Shown here piece after piece: positions 1 to 7,379 of a stretch of DNA of 36,970 nucleotides (position 1 is the stretch's first letter; each line of letters opens with the position of its first letter). The position numbers were made by a program, and so were the translations under genes. The notes below the pieces were generated by a model. The model saw nothing but the letters and a program-made list of their open reading frames with translations. It was not told the DNA's origin and searched no databases. Origin of the DNA: WLMZ01 sp037139095 (GTDB lineage: Bacteria > Actinomycetota > Acidimicrobiia > Acidimicrobiales > Ilumatobacteraceae); contig JBAXHD010000024.1 in the NCBI GenBank assembly GCA_037139095.1, forward strand, positions 1-36,970, read 5' to 3'.

Positions 1-107
1 TGCGCTGCTCAGCAGTATTTCCTAAGATTCACACCATCTTTGAGGGCACCTCAGAAATCCAGCAACTGGTTATCGCTCGGGCGATTTCTGGTCTGCGCAT
101 CGAGTGA
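1..107 (+). CDS. Acyl-CoA dehydrogenase, C-terminal fragment (cut by window start)
   Basis: Only the last 34 or so codons are present, in the frame ending with TGA at 105-107. The translation contains IFEGTSEIQQLVIARAISG, the hallmark C-terminal segment of acyl-CoA dehydrogenases, where the Glu-Gly-Thr-Ser-Glu-Ile stretch lies near the FAD and the catalytic base region. The family oxidises acyl-CoA thioesters to enoyl-CoA in the cytoplasm. Substrate range cannot be judged from this fragment. It converges on the metallo-hydrolase gene on the opposite strand, with 7 bases between the stop codons. Confidence 0.85.
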   Translation, partial: RCSAVFPKIHTIFEGTSEIQQLVIARAISGLRIE

Positions 108-114
108 CCAATCG

Positions 115-978
115 TTAGAACGTGACCGACATGAGGTCGCGGCCCACCAGAACGTGACCGGTGTAGCCACCGGTTCTCACGTCGTCGGAGAATCCTTGTT
201 CCTCAGTTTCGTCTCGAGGAGGTGGGCCGAGGTGAGTGAGCATCAACGTGGTCACTTGCGCGCGTTGCGCCAGACCACCCACCGCAATCGAGTCGGCGTG
301 ATAATCAAGAATCGAATTGATTCGAGGAAAGTGCTCGATGACGTGCGCTAGCGGGGCACGACGAAATGCCTCGTGGACCAACACGTTTGCGTTACGGCTG
401 AAATCTTCTACTTCCTGGCACACGCGCGTGTCGCCAGAAATGACCACCGAGCCGTCAGGGGTGGTGACTCGGTAAGCAACTGCATCTGGCACTGGTTCAT
501 GGTGCACTGCGACGGCGTCGACCACGACAGAGCGGTCCTCGCTCGCCCAGACTTCGGATGGTGTGAAGGATGCGGGAAACTCGCGCGCATCGAGAACCAC
601 TTCGCGGGATCCAGCGTGTTCGCGGCGAAGGTGGATGTCTTCATCGAATGGTTCGAGCATGCGTTGCACGAACCGGGCAGCGCCACCGGACGGCGTAATA
701 ACGGGGAGCGGGACGGCCACCTTGTCGAACTGAGTTTCGATCCACCTCGAGAGAACGAGCTCGGCTAAACCGAAAACGTGGTCGCTGTGAATATGGGTGA
801 GGAACACTGCATCGAGATCGGCAAGTCGAAGGCCCGCTTCGATCAGTCGATTGCACGTGGCGCGACCAGCGTCGAATTGCACAACGATGTCGTTGTGCTT
901 CACGAACACGCCGGCCCCGGCGCGACCAGGTGCCACATTGGGAAGACCCGTGCCGGTGAGAGTGACTGTTGTTGCCAT
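115..978 (-). CDS. MBL-fold metallo-hydrolase (RNase Z / arylsulfatase-like)
   Basis: This 287-residue protein belongs to the metallo-beta-lactamase superfamily. Visible motifs are HIHSDH near residue 62 (metal-binding HxHxDH), ISGDT near residue 180 (a bridging Asp) and a late LTHLGPP His. These would hold two metal ions that activate water for hydrolysis of an ester, lactone, sulfate or phosphodiester; the substrate is not evident. The ATG at 976-978 follows a GAAAGG ribosome site about 9 bases upstream and lies 31 bases after the MarR stop. The pair therefore looks like a regulator-hydrolase operon, divergent from the ring-attacking operon that starts at 1712. A role in hydrolysing a ring-cleavage product or lactone of that pathway is inference. 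It lacks the extra insertions expected of a true tRNA 3' processing enzyme. Confidence 0.85.
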   Translation of the reverse strand: MATTVTLTGTGLPNVAPGRAGAGVFVKHNDIVVQFDAGRATCNRLIEAGLRLADLDAVFLTHIHSDHVFGLAELVLSRWIETQFDKVAVPLPVITPSGGAARFVQRMLEPFDEDIHLRREHAGSREVVLDAREFPASFTPSEVWASEDRSVVVDAVAVHHEPVPDAVAYRVTTPDGSVVISGDTRVCQEVEDFSRNANVLVHEAFRRAPLAHVIEHFPRINSILDYHADSIAVGGLAQRAQVTTLMLTHLGPPPRDETEEQGFSDDVRTGGYTGHVLVGRDLMSVTF

Positions 979-1009
979 GTGTGTGGGCCTTTCAAGATGT
1001 TGACCTCGT

Positions 1010-1519
1010 TCAGGAGGTCAACACATCTGATTCCAAATGTGTAGACAAGAGCGAGACAGCATGATTGAACGGCTCGACGTAGTTGCTTGGTATCGCCGCG
1101 AACATTCGGCTGCTCTGCTCGGCAATGAGCTCAATGATGCGCTCGGCTGCTGTAGCGCCGCTGGCCGTAATAGACACAAGCGAGCTGCGCCGATCGGATT
1201 GGTCGGCGCATCGAGTGATGTGGCCAGATTGCTCGAGTTGGGCGAGGCGATGGGTCAGGCCAGAGGGCGACACCATTGCTACTTCAGCAATATATGAAGG
1301 AGTCAACGTGGCTCCGGCTCCATGGCGGCGCAGGGTGGCGAGCACGTCGAACTCTCCAACCGTGAGTCCGTGTGCTTTCGTGATGGCTTGGATGTTGGCC
1401 ATTCCAGCCTCGGCCATCGCATGGAAACGCAACATGTGGCCCATCGGAGCAAAATCGATGTCAGGCCGTTCGCGCTGCCACGTGGACACCGTGTCGGTTA
1501 CGTGCTTTCCAACTTCCAT
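1010..1519 (-). CDS. MarR-family transcriptional regulator
   Basis: This 169-residue winged-helix protein has the MarR layout. An N-terminal dimerisation helix is followed by LTVGEFDVLATLRRHGAGATLTP, a recognition helix (VSPSGLTHRLAQLEQSGHI), a wing with DQSDRRSSLVSIT (the D-x-R signature), and a C-terminal dimerisation helix. Such proteins are dimers that bind 20-25 base palindromes and release DNA when an aromatic ligand binds. A -10-like TAGGGT exactly 6 bases before the ATG suggests leaderless transcription. The divergent operon at 1712 carries a near-perfect palindrome over its -35, the expected target. The metallo-hydrolase gene follows 31 bases downstream. The family call is firm; the operator assignment is inference from position. 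Confidence 0.92.
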   Translation of the reverse strand: MEVGKHVTDTVSTWQRERPDIDFAPMGHMLRFHAMAEAGMANIQAITKAHGLTVGEFDVLATLRRHGAGATLTPSYIAEVAMVSPSGLTHRLAQLEQSGHITRCADQSDRRSSLVSITASGATAAERIIELIAEQSSRMFAAIPSNYVEPFNHAVSLLSTHLESDVLTS

Positions 1520-1525
1520 GGCCCC

Positions 1526-1531
1526 ACCCTA
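1526..1531 (-). promoter_or_regulatory. -10 hexamer of the MarR gene (leaderless start)
   Basis: On the minus strand the sequence reads TAGGGT, then 6 bases, then the ATG at 1519. This TANNNT-N6-start spacing puts the expected transcription start on the first base of the start codon. There is no clear -35 box and no ribosome-binding site in the gap. The same arrangement recurs elsewhere in the window. Confidence 0.5.
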
Positions 1532-1600
1532 GGCAGCGTGTCTGCGGCGGGCTCGGTTGATGACCGCACGACCACCGGTCACGAGCGTAGCCTCAGTTCA

Positions 1601-1624
1601 AGATAGTTTGACATCAAAGTATCT
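1601..1624. promoter_or_regulatory. Putative MarR operator palindrome
   Basis: A 24-base interrupted palindrome has left arm AGATAGTTTGA, centre CA and right arm TCAAAGTATCT. Ten of eleven arm positions pair (AGATA with TATCT, TTTGA with TCAAA); only the G-G pair mismatches. It contains the TTGACA -35 box of the promoter for the gene at 1712, so a bound repressor would block RNA polymerase. Size, symmetry and the TTTGA core fit MarR-family operators. No second copy was seen in the intergenic region. Confidence 0.7.
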
Positions 1625-1636
1625 GACCCATACGGT
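1608..1636 (+). promoter_or_regulatory. Promoter of the 1712-5796 operon
   Basis: TTGACA at 1608-1613 is followed by a 17-base spacer and TACGGT at 1631-1636, giving a perfect -35 and a TANNNT -10. The expected start is near 1643, leaving a leader of about 70 bases before the ATG at 1712, which has its own Shine-Dalgarno (AAAGGA, 8 bases upstream). The -35 lies within the palindrome at 1601-1624, consistent with repression by the divergent MarR protein. Confidence 0.7.
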
Positions 1637-1711
1637 ATGGCCACTTGCCTCTGCGTGGGTCGCCAACACGGCGCGCGCAGCGGTGGCAACCTCTAGGAAA
1701 GGACAGAAGTA

Positions 1712-2668
1712 ATGGCACTCAATGGGCTATTAGACATTCGCATCGCTGTACCTCGTCCGCAGGAGCTGTTCGATTTCTGGCTTCGGCACGGAATGAGCGC
1801 AACGGCCGATGGCGTGCTTGGCACACCGGACCGACCAGTTCAGATGCAGGTATCCGAAGGATCGCACCGCCATCTGTCTTCGATGCACCTCAGCTGCGAC
1901 AACGAATCTGACATCGCTGACATCGCACAGCGACTCACCGATGCTGGACTCGCGTCTACCTCTGACAGCACAACATTGCGCTGCGTCGATCCCATCTTCG
2001 GGCACTCAATCGTGATCGATGTTGGGTCACCACATCCCCTCACGCCTACACAGTCACGGGTATTCAACGGCCCCGGCGAACGCTCTCGCATCAATACCCG
2101 CGCTGATGCCGTGGTGCACACCGAATCGCCCATTGTGCGTCGCGTCGGGCACGTAGTTCTCGGAACACCGCACTTGGCCGAAGCCGTTGACTTCTACGCC
2201 AACATCTTGGGCTACCGCATCTCCGACCAAATCATGAAGGGCTTTGCGTCGTTCATGCGGGTTGAGTCTGATCATCACAACTTGATGATTCAGCCCGGCC
2301 CGACCTCGTATCTGAATCACTATGCAGTTGAAGTAGACGACATCGATGCGGTTGGTCTCGCAGGTTCCTCTGCGTTGAACGACGAAGGTGTTTCCAGTGT
2401 TGTCGGCGTTGGCCGCCACAAACTTGGCGCAAATGTGTTCTGGTACTTGCGCGATCCGTCAGGCAACATGTTCGAGTTCTTCTCCGACATGGATCAGATC
2501 GTCGACGATGAAGTCTGGGATCGTGAGCATCGTCGCCTCGACTGGGAGGGCGAAGATGGGCCTGCCGGTTTTGCGGTGTGGGGCCCAAAAGATCCGCCAG
2601 AAGAGTTCTTCAATCCTTCGGATCTGCCTGCCATCGCAGCGGCTCGCGAAGCCAGCGGACTGAAGTAG
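1712..2668 (+). CDS. VOC-family protein, extradiol ring-cleavage dioxygenase-like
   Basis: This 318-residue protein has two vicinal-oxygen-chelate modules: a divergent N-terminal one (residues 1-105) and a well-conserved C-terminal one (about 143-262). The C-terminal module keeps a His-His-Glu set in the right positions: H147 in RVGHVVLGTP, H203 in LNHYAVEVDD and E255 in GNMFEFFSDMD. In type I extradiol dioxygenases these residues hold Fe(II) or Mn(II). The stretch HKLGANVFWYLRDPSGN is typical of catechol 2,3-dioxygenase relatives. It probably cleaves a dihydroxylated ring next to the diol. It is first in a four-gene operon, 4 bases before the SDR start, and is preceded by AAAGGA. An isomerase or other VOC activity is possible, but the metal triad and the neighbouring hydroxylases favour ring cleavage. 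Confidence 0.85.
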   Translation: MALNGLLDIRIAVPRPQELFDFWLRHGMSATADGVLGTPDRPVQMQVSEGSHRHLSSMHLSCDNESDIADIAQRLTDAGLASTSDSTTLRCVDPIFGHSIVIDVGSPHPLTPTQSRVFNGPGERSRINTRADAVVHTESPIVRRVGHVVLGTPHLAEAVDFYANILGYRISDQIMKGFASFMRVESDHHNLMIQPGPTSYLNHYAVEVDDIDAVGLAGSSALNDEGVSSVVGVGRHKLGANVFWYLRDPSGNMFEFFSDMDQIVDDEVWDREHRRLDWEGEDGPAGFAVWGPKDPPEEFFNPSDLPAIAAAREASGLK

Positions 2669-2672
2669 CACA

Positions 2673-3452
2673 ATGGATCTCGGAATTCAGGGCCGTTGGG
2701 CCATCCTTGCTGGCTCGAGCCGAGGGCTCGGACGTGCGTGCGCCGAGAGCATTGCGCGCGAAGGCGTCAACGTTGTGATCAACGGTCGCATCGATGCAGA
2801 CGTCGACGTTGCTGTTGCAGAACTGACATCTCGTTACGGCGTTGTTGCGCGTGGTGTAGTGGGCGACTCTGCCACCGAAGGCGTGCAGGAAGAGTTGCTG
2901 GCTGCTTGCCCCGAGCCCGACATCTTGTTGCTCAACGGTCAGGGTCCTTCCCCGAAGGGCTTTCTCGACATCGAGCTCGGCGATTGGGACAGTGCTGTTC
3001 GTCAAGCGCTCACAGGGCCGTTGGCTCTGGTGCAACGCGTTGTGCCGGGCATGAAAGACCGTGGTTTTGGTCGCATCGTGGCCGTGAGTTCGGCGATGGT
3101 GAAATCACCGAACTCGTTGATGAGCCTCTCGCACGGAACGCGTCTTGGGCTCACGGGCGTTTTAAAGGGCCTCTCCAAAGACCTCGCGAAGTACAACGTG
3201 ACCGTGAACCAACTCTTGCCAGAGCGATTCGACACGGCGCGCCAAGAACAAATGGCGCATGTGGCGATGAAGTTCTTGGGAATCACCTACGAAGAAGCAC
3301 GGGCGCAACAAATTGCGTCGATCAAAGCGGGGCGTCTCGGACGCCCCGACGAATTTGGCGATGCGTTTGCATTTCTTTGTGCAGCACAGGCCGGATACAT
3401 CAGCGGCCAAAATCTGCAACTCGACGGTGGCAGTTACGAGGGAGTGTTCTAA
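2673..3452 (+). CDS. SDR-family oxidoreductase, atypical catalytic site
   Basis: This 259-residue Rossmann-fold protein is related to 3-oxoacyl-ACP reductases (FabG). The nucleotide-binding glycine motif is AGSSRGLG (residues 13-20). The usual NNAG is LNGQGP at 87-92. The catalytic-region serine is S140 in VAVSS. The canonical Tyr-x3-Lys is absent: S153 and R157 (SHGTR) occupy those positions, 13 residues after S140 as expected. An SDR subgroup with imperfect cofactor and tetrad motifs is known (BKR-like, cd05344), so this may be a divergent enzyme rather than a dead one. It sits 4 bases after the dioxygenase gene and overlaps the next gene by one base (TAATG), so it is co-expressed with the ring-attacking enzymes. 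Confidence 0.88.
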   Translation: MDLGIQGRWAILAGSSRGLGRACAESIAREGVNVVINGRIDADVDVAVAELTSRYGVVARGVVGDSATEGVQEELLAACPEPDILLLNGQGPSPKGFLDIELGDWDSAVRQALTGPLALVQRVVPGMKDRGFGRIVAVSSAMVKSPNSLMSLSHGTRLGLTGVLKGLSKDLAKYNVTVNQLLPERFDTARQEQMAHVAMKFLGITYEEARAQQIASIKAGRLGRPDEFGDAFAFLCAAQAGYISGQNLQLDGGSYEGVF

Positions 3453-4603
3453 TGACGACGACAACAGCTCGGGCAGGGCGTCATGTGGCCAGGCCCATTG
3501 GACAATTGGTCAGCGAGATCGCCGAGTTGCATTCGCAATTCGATGCCACTGCTGCAGAGTCCGAAGAACTCGGCGACGCTCCGCCGGCGTTAGTAGACCT
3601 CATGCGTCAGATTCGCGTGCCCATGATTAAAGCACCGCTCGAAGTTGGTGGCGATCGGCTGCTGCTGGCCGACCAGTGCCGCTACTTCACAGCGTTGAGC
3701 TATTCAAATCCCACGGCTGCGTGGACTGGCTTTAACCATGCAGGGGCTGCCGCAGCAGCTGGCTCGCGCCTCAGCGACGATGGCATCGAGCTGTTGTTTG
3801 GTTCCGATCCTTCGCCGTTTCTTGCTGCTGTGGCATTGCCAACAGGAACCTTCACTCGCGTTGATGGCGGGGTGTTGATGAACGGCACATGGAACTATGC
3901 AAGTGGTGTTCGCCACGCCGACTGGGCCATGCTCACTGCAATCGAGCTGTCTGAGCAACCGTCGGTCACGCTTGCAGTGATTCGAACAGCCGAAGCAACG
4001 GTGCACGGCGAGTGGAATGTGATGGCGCTGAAGGGAACCGGCAGCGTTTCGATTACGGCAAACGATGTCTTTGTTCCCACGGCGCTGACTGTTGATCCCA
4101 TGCTGCCACCGCAACGTGGTGGGGCAATCTACGGGCTCAACTACACCGTCTTCGTGGCCGGCGAAAACCTTGGGTTTACCTTTGGTGCCTGCACGCGATT
4201 TATCGACGAGCTCGTGCTCTACGCCCGCGGAAAGTCACGAGGCTTTGACGGCCGACTCGCAGATCGCGGTGCCTTTCAATACGAACTCGGGCGCAGCTCG
4301 CAGCAACTGAAGGCCGTGCAAGCCCATGCGCTGGCCACGCTGGCTGAGGTTGACGCTGCCATGGAACGCGGCGATGAATTCTCCGCCTCAGATGAGGCAG
4401 CAGTTGCGGCCATGACTGCGTATTGCACCGAGACCGCGGTCGCCGCAATTTCGCGTTTAATGAGTTTTGCTGGAGCTGGCGCCTTGTTTAATGCGAGCCC
4501 GCTGCAACGTTGCTTCAGAGACGCACAAGGTTCGGCGCAACACCTCGTGGCATCGAATCAGTCGCTCGACAAATACGGTGCGGCGTTACTCGCCGAAAGG
4601 TAG
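3452..4603 (+). CDS. Acyl-CoA-dehydrogenase-fold flavin monooxygenase (HsaA / HpaB-type oxygenase-like)
   Basis: This 383-residue protein has the acyl-CoA dehydrogenase fold but resembles the oxygenase component of class D two-component flavin monooxygenases such as HsaA. Matching blocks are GTWNYASGVRHADWAML (145-161), the beta-domain ALKGTGSVSITANDVFVP (192-209) and the C-terminal FRDAQGSAQH. The IFEGTSEI block of true acyl-CoA dehydrogenases is missing. Such enzymes hydroxylate phenolic rings using reduced flavin from a separate reductase. The reading frame is open further upstream, but the ATG at 3452 overlaps the SDR stop and follows GAGGGAG, so it is taken as the start. No flavin reductase is in this operon; the nitroreductase at 5836 or a distant gene could supply flavin. 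A desaturase or N-hydroxylase role is possible. Confidence 0.8.
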   Translation: MTTTTARAGRHVARPIGQLVSEIAELHSQFDATAAESEELGDAPPALVDLMRQIRVPMIKAPLEVGGDRLLLADQCRYFTALSYSNPTAAWTGFNHAGAAAAAGSRLSDDGIELLFGSDPSPFLAAVALPTGTFTRVDGGVLMNGTWNYASGVRHADWAMLTAIELSEQPSVTLAVIRTAEATVHGEWNVMALKGTGSVSITANDVFVPTALTVDPMLPPQRGGAIYGLNYTVFVAGENLGFTFGACTRFIDELVLYARGKSRGFDGRLADRGAFQYELGRSSQQLKAVQAHALATLAEVDAAMERGDEFSASDEAAVAAMTAYCTETAVAAISRLMSFAGAGALFNASPLQRCFRDAQGSAQHLVASNQSLDKYGAALLAER

Positions 4604-4605
4604 TC

Positions 4606-5796
4606 ATGAAGATTGCGATTATTGGCGGTGGTATCGGGGGCCTCACCGCCGCCCTCGCATTGGCGCAGAGTTCACGCGAGATAACAGTCTTCGAGCATTC
4701 GACAGCATTTCGCGAAGTGGGAGCCGGAGTTCAGATCAGCCCGAATGGCGGACGTGTCCTGCGCTCGCTCGGACTGGGCGAGGCCTTCGACAAGATCTCG
4801 GTGTACCCCGAGCGGATGGTGTTTCGCCGATGGGAAGACGATTCGGTTATTCGTGCCAATCAATTCGATGAGGCGTTCGTCGAACAGTTCGGCATGCCAC
4901 TTTCCAGCGTCGCCCGCACCGACCTCATTGAGATCCTCGCTCAAGCAGTTGCGGCGGTGCCCACCATCAGCGTGTCGCTTGGCAGCCACGTGACGCATGT
5001 TGAACCAGGCACCGAGACCTCGACGGTTTTCTTTGCCGATGCAACGTCGTTGTCGTTCGATGTTGTCATCGGCGCCGACGGCATCCATTCGGTGGTGCGC
5101 CCGTGCGTGGGCGGAGCCGACTCGGCGCGGTTCAGTGGGTCGGTTGCGTACCGGGCACTGGTGCCGCTCGATGCGGTCGAAGACCTGCCGATCGATTTCA
5201 CGAATCGCGTCGGACCAGATCGTCACGTGGTGAGTTACTTCATCGGTAAAGACCGTCGGTATCTCAACCTGGTCTGCATTTCTCCCGAGGAGTCATGGAC
5301 CACAGAATCATGGACCGAACCCGGAACGCTCGACGATCTCCGTCAGCGTTTTGGAGGGTGGTCATCAGAACTGTTGTCTCTTCTCGACCGAGTTGAAGAA
5401 CCCGTATTTCGTTGGGCCCTCTACGACCGCGAACCACTCGAACAGTGGGGCATTGGCAGCACAACGCTGCTCGGCGACGCAGGCCACCCGATGCTTCCGT
5501 TCATGGCGCAGGGCTCGTGCCAAGCAATGGAAGACGCAGCGATTCTCGGTCGGTGTCTCGACGATGTCGATGACAGCGATGGCACCGCAGTCATCGCTGC
5601 GCTGCGCCGGTACGAAGCTGCGCGGCAAGGCCGAACTGCGCAAGTTCAGAACACATCGTTCATGAACCGCGATCTGTTCCATATGCCAGACGGAGAGATG
5701 CAACAGGGCCGAGACGAGTTCTTGGCCAGTGGAGTCGCAGGCTTTGGGCCCCTCGAATGGGTGTACAGCTACGACCCACTCACCGCTGCCATCTAG
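4606..5796 (+). CDS. FAD-dependent aromatic monooxygenase (class A, salicylate / 3-hydroxybenzoate hydroxylase-like)
   Basis: This 396-residue single-component flavoprotein hydroxylase has all three class A fingerprints. GGGIGG at residues 7-12 binds the FAD ADP moiety, GADGIHSVVR (D158, G159) is the DG motif, and TTLLGDAGHPMLPFMAQGSCQAMEDA (GD motif at 290-291) binds the ribityl chain. These enzymes use NAD(P)H and O2 to hydroxylate activated aromatic rings. The closest feel is salicylate 1-monooxygenase and 3-hydroxybenzoate 6-hydroxylase; the true substrate is unknown. The ATG at 4606 lies 2 bases after the previous stop and is preceded by GAAAGG. It is the last gene of the operon and is followed by a hairpin. 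An upstream in-frame extension would overlap the preceding gene by about 100 bases and was rejected. Confidence 0.88.
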   Translation: MKIAIIGGGIGGLTAALALAQSSREITVFEHSTAFREVGAGVQISPNGGRVLRSLGLGEAFDKISVYPERMVFRRWEDDSVIRANQFDEAFVEQFGMPLSSVARTDLIEILAQAVAAVPTISVSLGSHVTHVEPGTETSTVFFADATSLSFDVVIGADGIHSVVRPCVGGADSARFSGSVAYRALVPLDAVEDLPIDFTNRVGPDRHVVSYFIGKDRRYLNLVCISPEESWTTESWTEPGTLDDLRQRFGGWSSELLSLLDRVEEPVFRWALYDREPLEQWGIGSTTLLGDAGHPMLPFMAQGSCQAMEDAAILGRCLDDVDDSDGTAVIAALRRYEAARQGRTAQVQNTSFMNRDLFHMPDGEMQQGRDEFLASGVAGFGPLEWVYSYDPLTAAI

Positions 5797-5811
5797 ACGC
5801 TCACCCTCGTG

Positions 5812-5846
5812 GCTTCGTTCACGCAACCAGGTGCGTTACACGAAGC
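5812..5846. terminator. Hairpin between convergent genes (possible bidirectional terminator)
   Basis: The outer arms GCTTCGT and ACGAAGC (7 pairs) enclose the inner arms ACGCA and TGCGT (5 pairs), with a small internal loop and a six-base apical loop. It lies between the hydroxylase stop and the end of the nitroreductase gene, whose last codons it overlaps. There is no T-tract on either strand, so intrinsic termination is uncertain. Confidence 0.4.
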
Positions 5847-6489
5847 GAGCGAAGCCATCGAATGGCATGCGCTCAGATTTCAGCGTGTTGATCGCTGCTG
5901 AGGTGTCTGGGTGGCCGATGGAAACACCACAGAACAGCATCTCGTTTGCAGGCGCTTCAACAAAGGCCGAAATCGCCGCATGACGGACTGACCAGTACTC
6001 CTGTGCGCAGGTGCCGAGGCCGCGCTCGACAGCGAGCAGCATGAGGGTCTGCAGGTACATCCCGAGGTCGCTCCACTGGGGTGGACCCATTTGGCGATCG
6101 ATGTAGCAGAAGATCGCGGATGGGGCATCAAAGAAGTTGTTGTTGTGCGCGAACTGGCGGCGACGACCATCTTTGTCGTCGCGTGAGATGCCGAGGGTGG
6201 CGTACATCTGCTCGCCGATTGTGTAGCGGTTGGTGCGGTATGGCTCAACGAGTCCCGCGGGGTAGATGTCGTACTCGGGGGTGTCGATGGGGGCCTGCGT
6301 GGGGAGGAACTCGCGAAGCCGTGTCATCGATGCGCCGTTCACAACATAGATACGCCACGGTTGCACATTGCCACCACTGGGCGCGCCGCTTGCGTCTTCG
6401 ACGAGGCTGCGAAGTAGTTCGTCGCTCACGGGCTCGGAGGTGAATTGGCGCACGGAGATACGAGTGCCGACGGCGTCAAGAACGTTCAT
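5836..6489 (-). CDS. Nitroreductase-family FMN oxidoreductase
   Basis: This 217-residue protein has the nitroreductase layout. The N-terminal R-x-S-V-R-Q-F motif (about residues 10-16) and SGGNVQPWRIYVV (about 38-50) contact FMN. A central WSDLGMYLQTLMLLAVERGLGTC helix is typical of the family, and GVSIGHPD is the usual C-terminal block. Members are FMN dimers that transfer hydride from NAD(P)H to nitroaromatics, quinones or flavins, or act as dehydrogenases. It converges on the monooxygenase operon. Supplying reduced flavin to the class D oxygenase at 3452 is possible but not shown. The ATG at 6487-6489 is the family-typical start; no convincing ribosome site or -10 is seen. Confidence 0.88.
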   Translation of the reverse strand: MNVLDAVGTRISVRQFTSEPVSDELLRSLVEDASGAPSGGNVQPWRIYVVNGASMTRLREFLPTQAPIDTPEYDIYPAGLVEPYRTNRYTIGEQMYATLGISRDDKDGRRRQFAHNNNFFDAPSAIFCYIDRQMGPPQWSDLGMYLQTLMLLAVERGLGTCAQEYWSVRHAAISAFVEAPANEMLFCGVSIGHPDTSAAINTLKSERMPFDGFARFV

Positions 6490-6627
6490 AGGAATATCAA
6501 AGCCGATGGGGCCGACGAAGGAGAGATTGTGACACCCGTGCGTGTGGCCTGACCGTTAGGATCGCTCTGATTTGATGGAGTGCTTGATGCGTTTGAGGCA
6601 GAGAGTGCAAGGGTTGAAGGAGTAGCG

Positions 6628-6774
6628 ATGCTTGGGCACGCCAGCGGTTTCAATTGGGACGAAGCGCTACTGATGGCGGCGCCGCTTGTGGCCGTATGCG
6701 CGTTGTTGTTGGTGGTTCGACGCCGGGGCGCCTCGTCGACCGATGGCTCATCTGAAGGTACGCAGCCGAAATGA
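6628..6774 (+). CDS. Small single-pass membrane protein (48 residues)
   Basis: The ATG at 6628 is preceded by AAGGAG with 5 intervening bases, the best ribosome site in this part of the window, so it is preferred over the in-frame GTG at 6580. The product has a short polar N-terminus, one hydrophobic helix (residues 14-29, ALLMAAPLVAVCALLL), a basic VVRRR stop-transfer signal, and a Ser/Gly/Thr-rich tail. That predicts an N-out, C-in single-pass protein. The stop overlaps the next start as ATGA, so it is translationally coupled to the five-helix membrane protein at 6771. No known family is recognised. Confidence 0.6.
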   Translation: MLGHASGFNWDEALLMAAPLVAVCALLLVVRRRGASSTDGSSEGTQPK

Positions 6775-7379
6775 CCGACGTCGTTGAGCGCCCAATCGAT
6801 AAGTGGGCCACCGTCCGCTTGGTGGTTGTTCTCACCACGCTCGCTGGCGCTCAGATCGTTCACTGGAGCCTCATCGATCAGAGCTCTAAAGAGTGGCATG
6901 CGTCGGGTGTGTTCTTCTTTGCAGTGGCGGCGTTAGAGGCCCTTGCTGCTGTGGCTGTGCTCTTCAACCTCAACAGGTGGGTAGCAGCGTTCGTGGTAGC
7001 GATTAGTGCGTTCCCAGCCGTGGTCTGGGCCTGGGAAAACTCTTTTGGCCTGCCTTTCGGTCCTGCAAACCGAAGCAGCGGACTCGGTCGCAGCGATGTA
7101 CTGTCCATCGCTCTCGAGGTTGCAACCGTGGTGGCCATCTGGCCATTCATGCGCCCCGGATACGGCGCTCGGCGGCCAGCGAAGATCGAGTTGGCCGGCA
7201 AGATCATCATGGTGTCCACAGTCGTGTATGTAGCCGTCTTCTCGTTTTGGGCAATCGTCGGCGACTCAGCGAGTAACCACGGCCACACGGTGAAGCGCAG
7301 TCCTTCGGGCGTGACCAGCACCACGTTGGACATCTCGTCGATTACTCAGCCAACGCTGCCGCCGGTCTCTACGCCGTAA
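6771..7379 (+). CDS. Five-helix integral membrane protein of unknown function
   Basis: This 202-residue protein has about five predicted helices, near 15-33, 46-66, 69-88, 109-127 and 142-163, and a Ser/Thr/Pro-rich C-terminal tail of about 40 residues. AGAQIVHW (25-32), an acidic/His loop before helix 2, NSFGLPFGP (90-98) and a following helix with a conserved Glu resemble an uncharacterised actinobacterial membrane family in which I recall an A-x-x-I-H and G-x-P-x-GP pattern. The conserved His and the polar loop could bind a metal or heme, but that is speculation. It overlaps the 48-residue protein by 4 bases. Its 3' end overlaps the convergent LLM gene by 11 bases. Confidence 0.75.
   Translation: MTDVVERPIDKWATVRLVVVLTTLAGAQIVHWSLIDQSSKEWHASGVFFFAVAALEALAAVAVLFNLNRWVAAFVVAISAFPAVVWAWENSFGLPFGPANRSSGLGRSDVLSIALEVATVVAIWPFMRPGYGARRPAKIELAGKIIMVSTVVYVAVFSFWAIVGDSASNHGHTVKRSPSGVTSTTLDISSITQPTLPPVSTP

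Noticed and set aside
1584..1613. Second possible minus-strand promoter for the MarR gene overlapping the palindrome
   Set aside because: The -35 is weak (TGTCAA, 18-base spacer), and the TAGGGT 6 bases before the MarR start explains its transcription better. Autoregulation remains possible.
2696..3451. Upstream extension of the class D oxygenase frame through the SDR gene
   Set aside because: The SDR is clearly coding in another frame here. The oxygenase similarity begins after the ATG at 3452, which has a ribosome site.
6575..6625. Sixteen-codon reading frame whose TAG falls at the ribosome site of the gene at 6628
   Set aside because: It could be a leader peptide, but it has no ribosome site or conservation evidence and a frame this short arises easily by chance.
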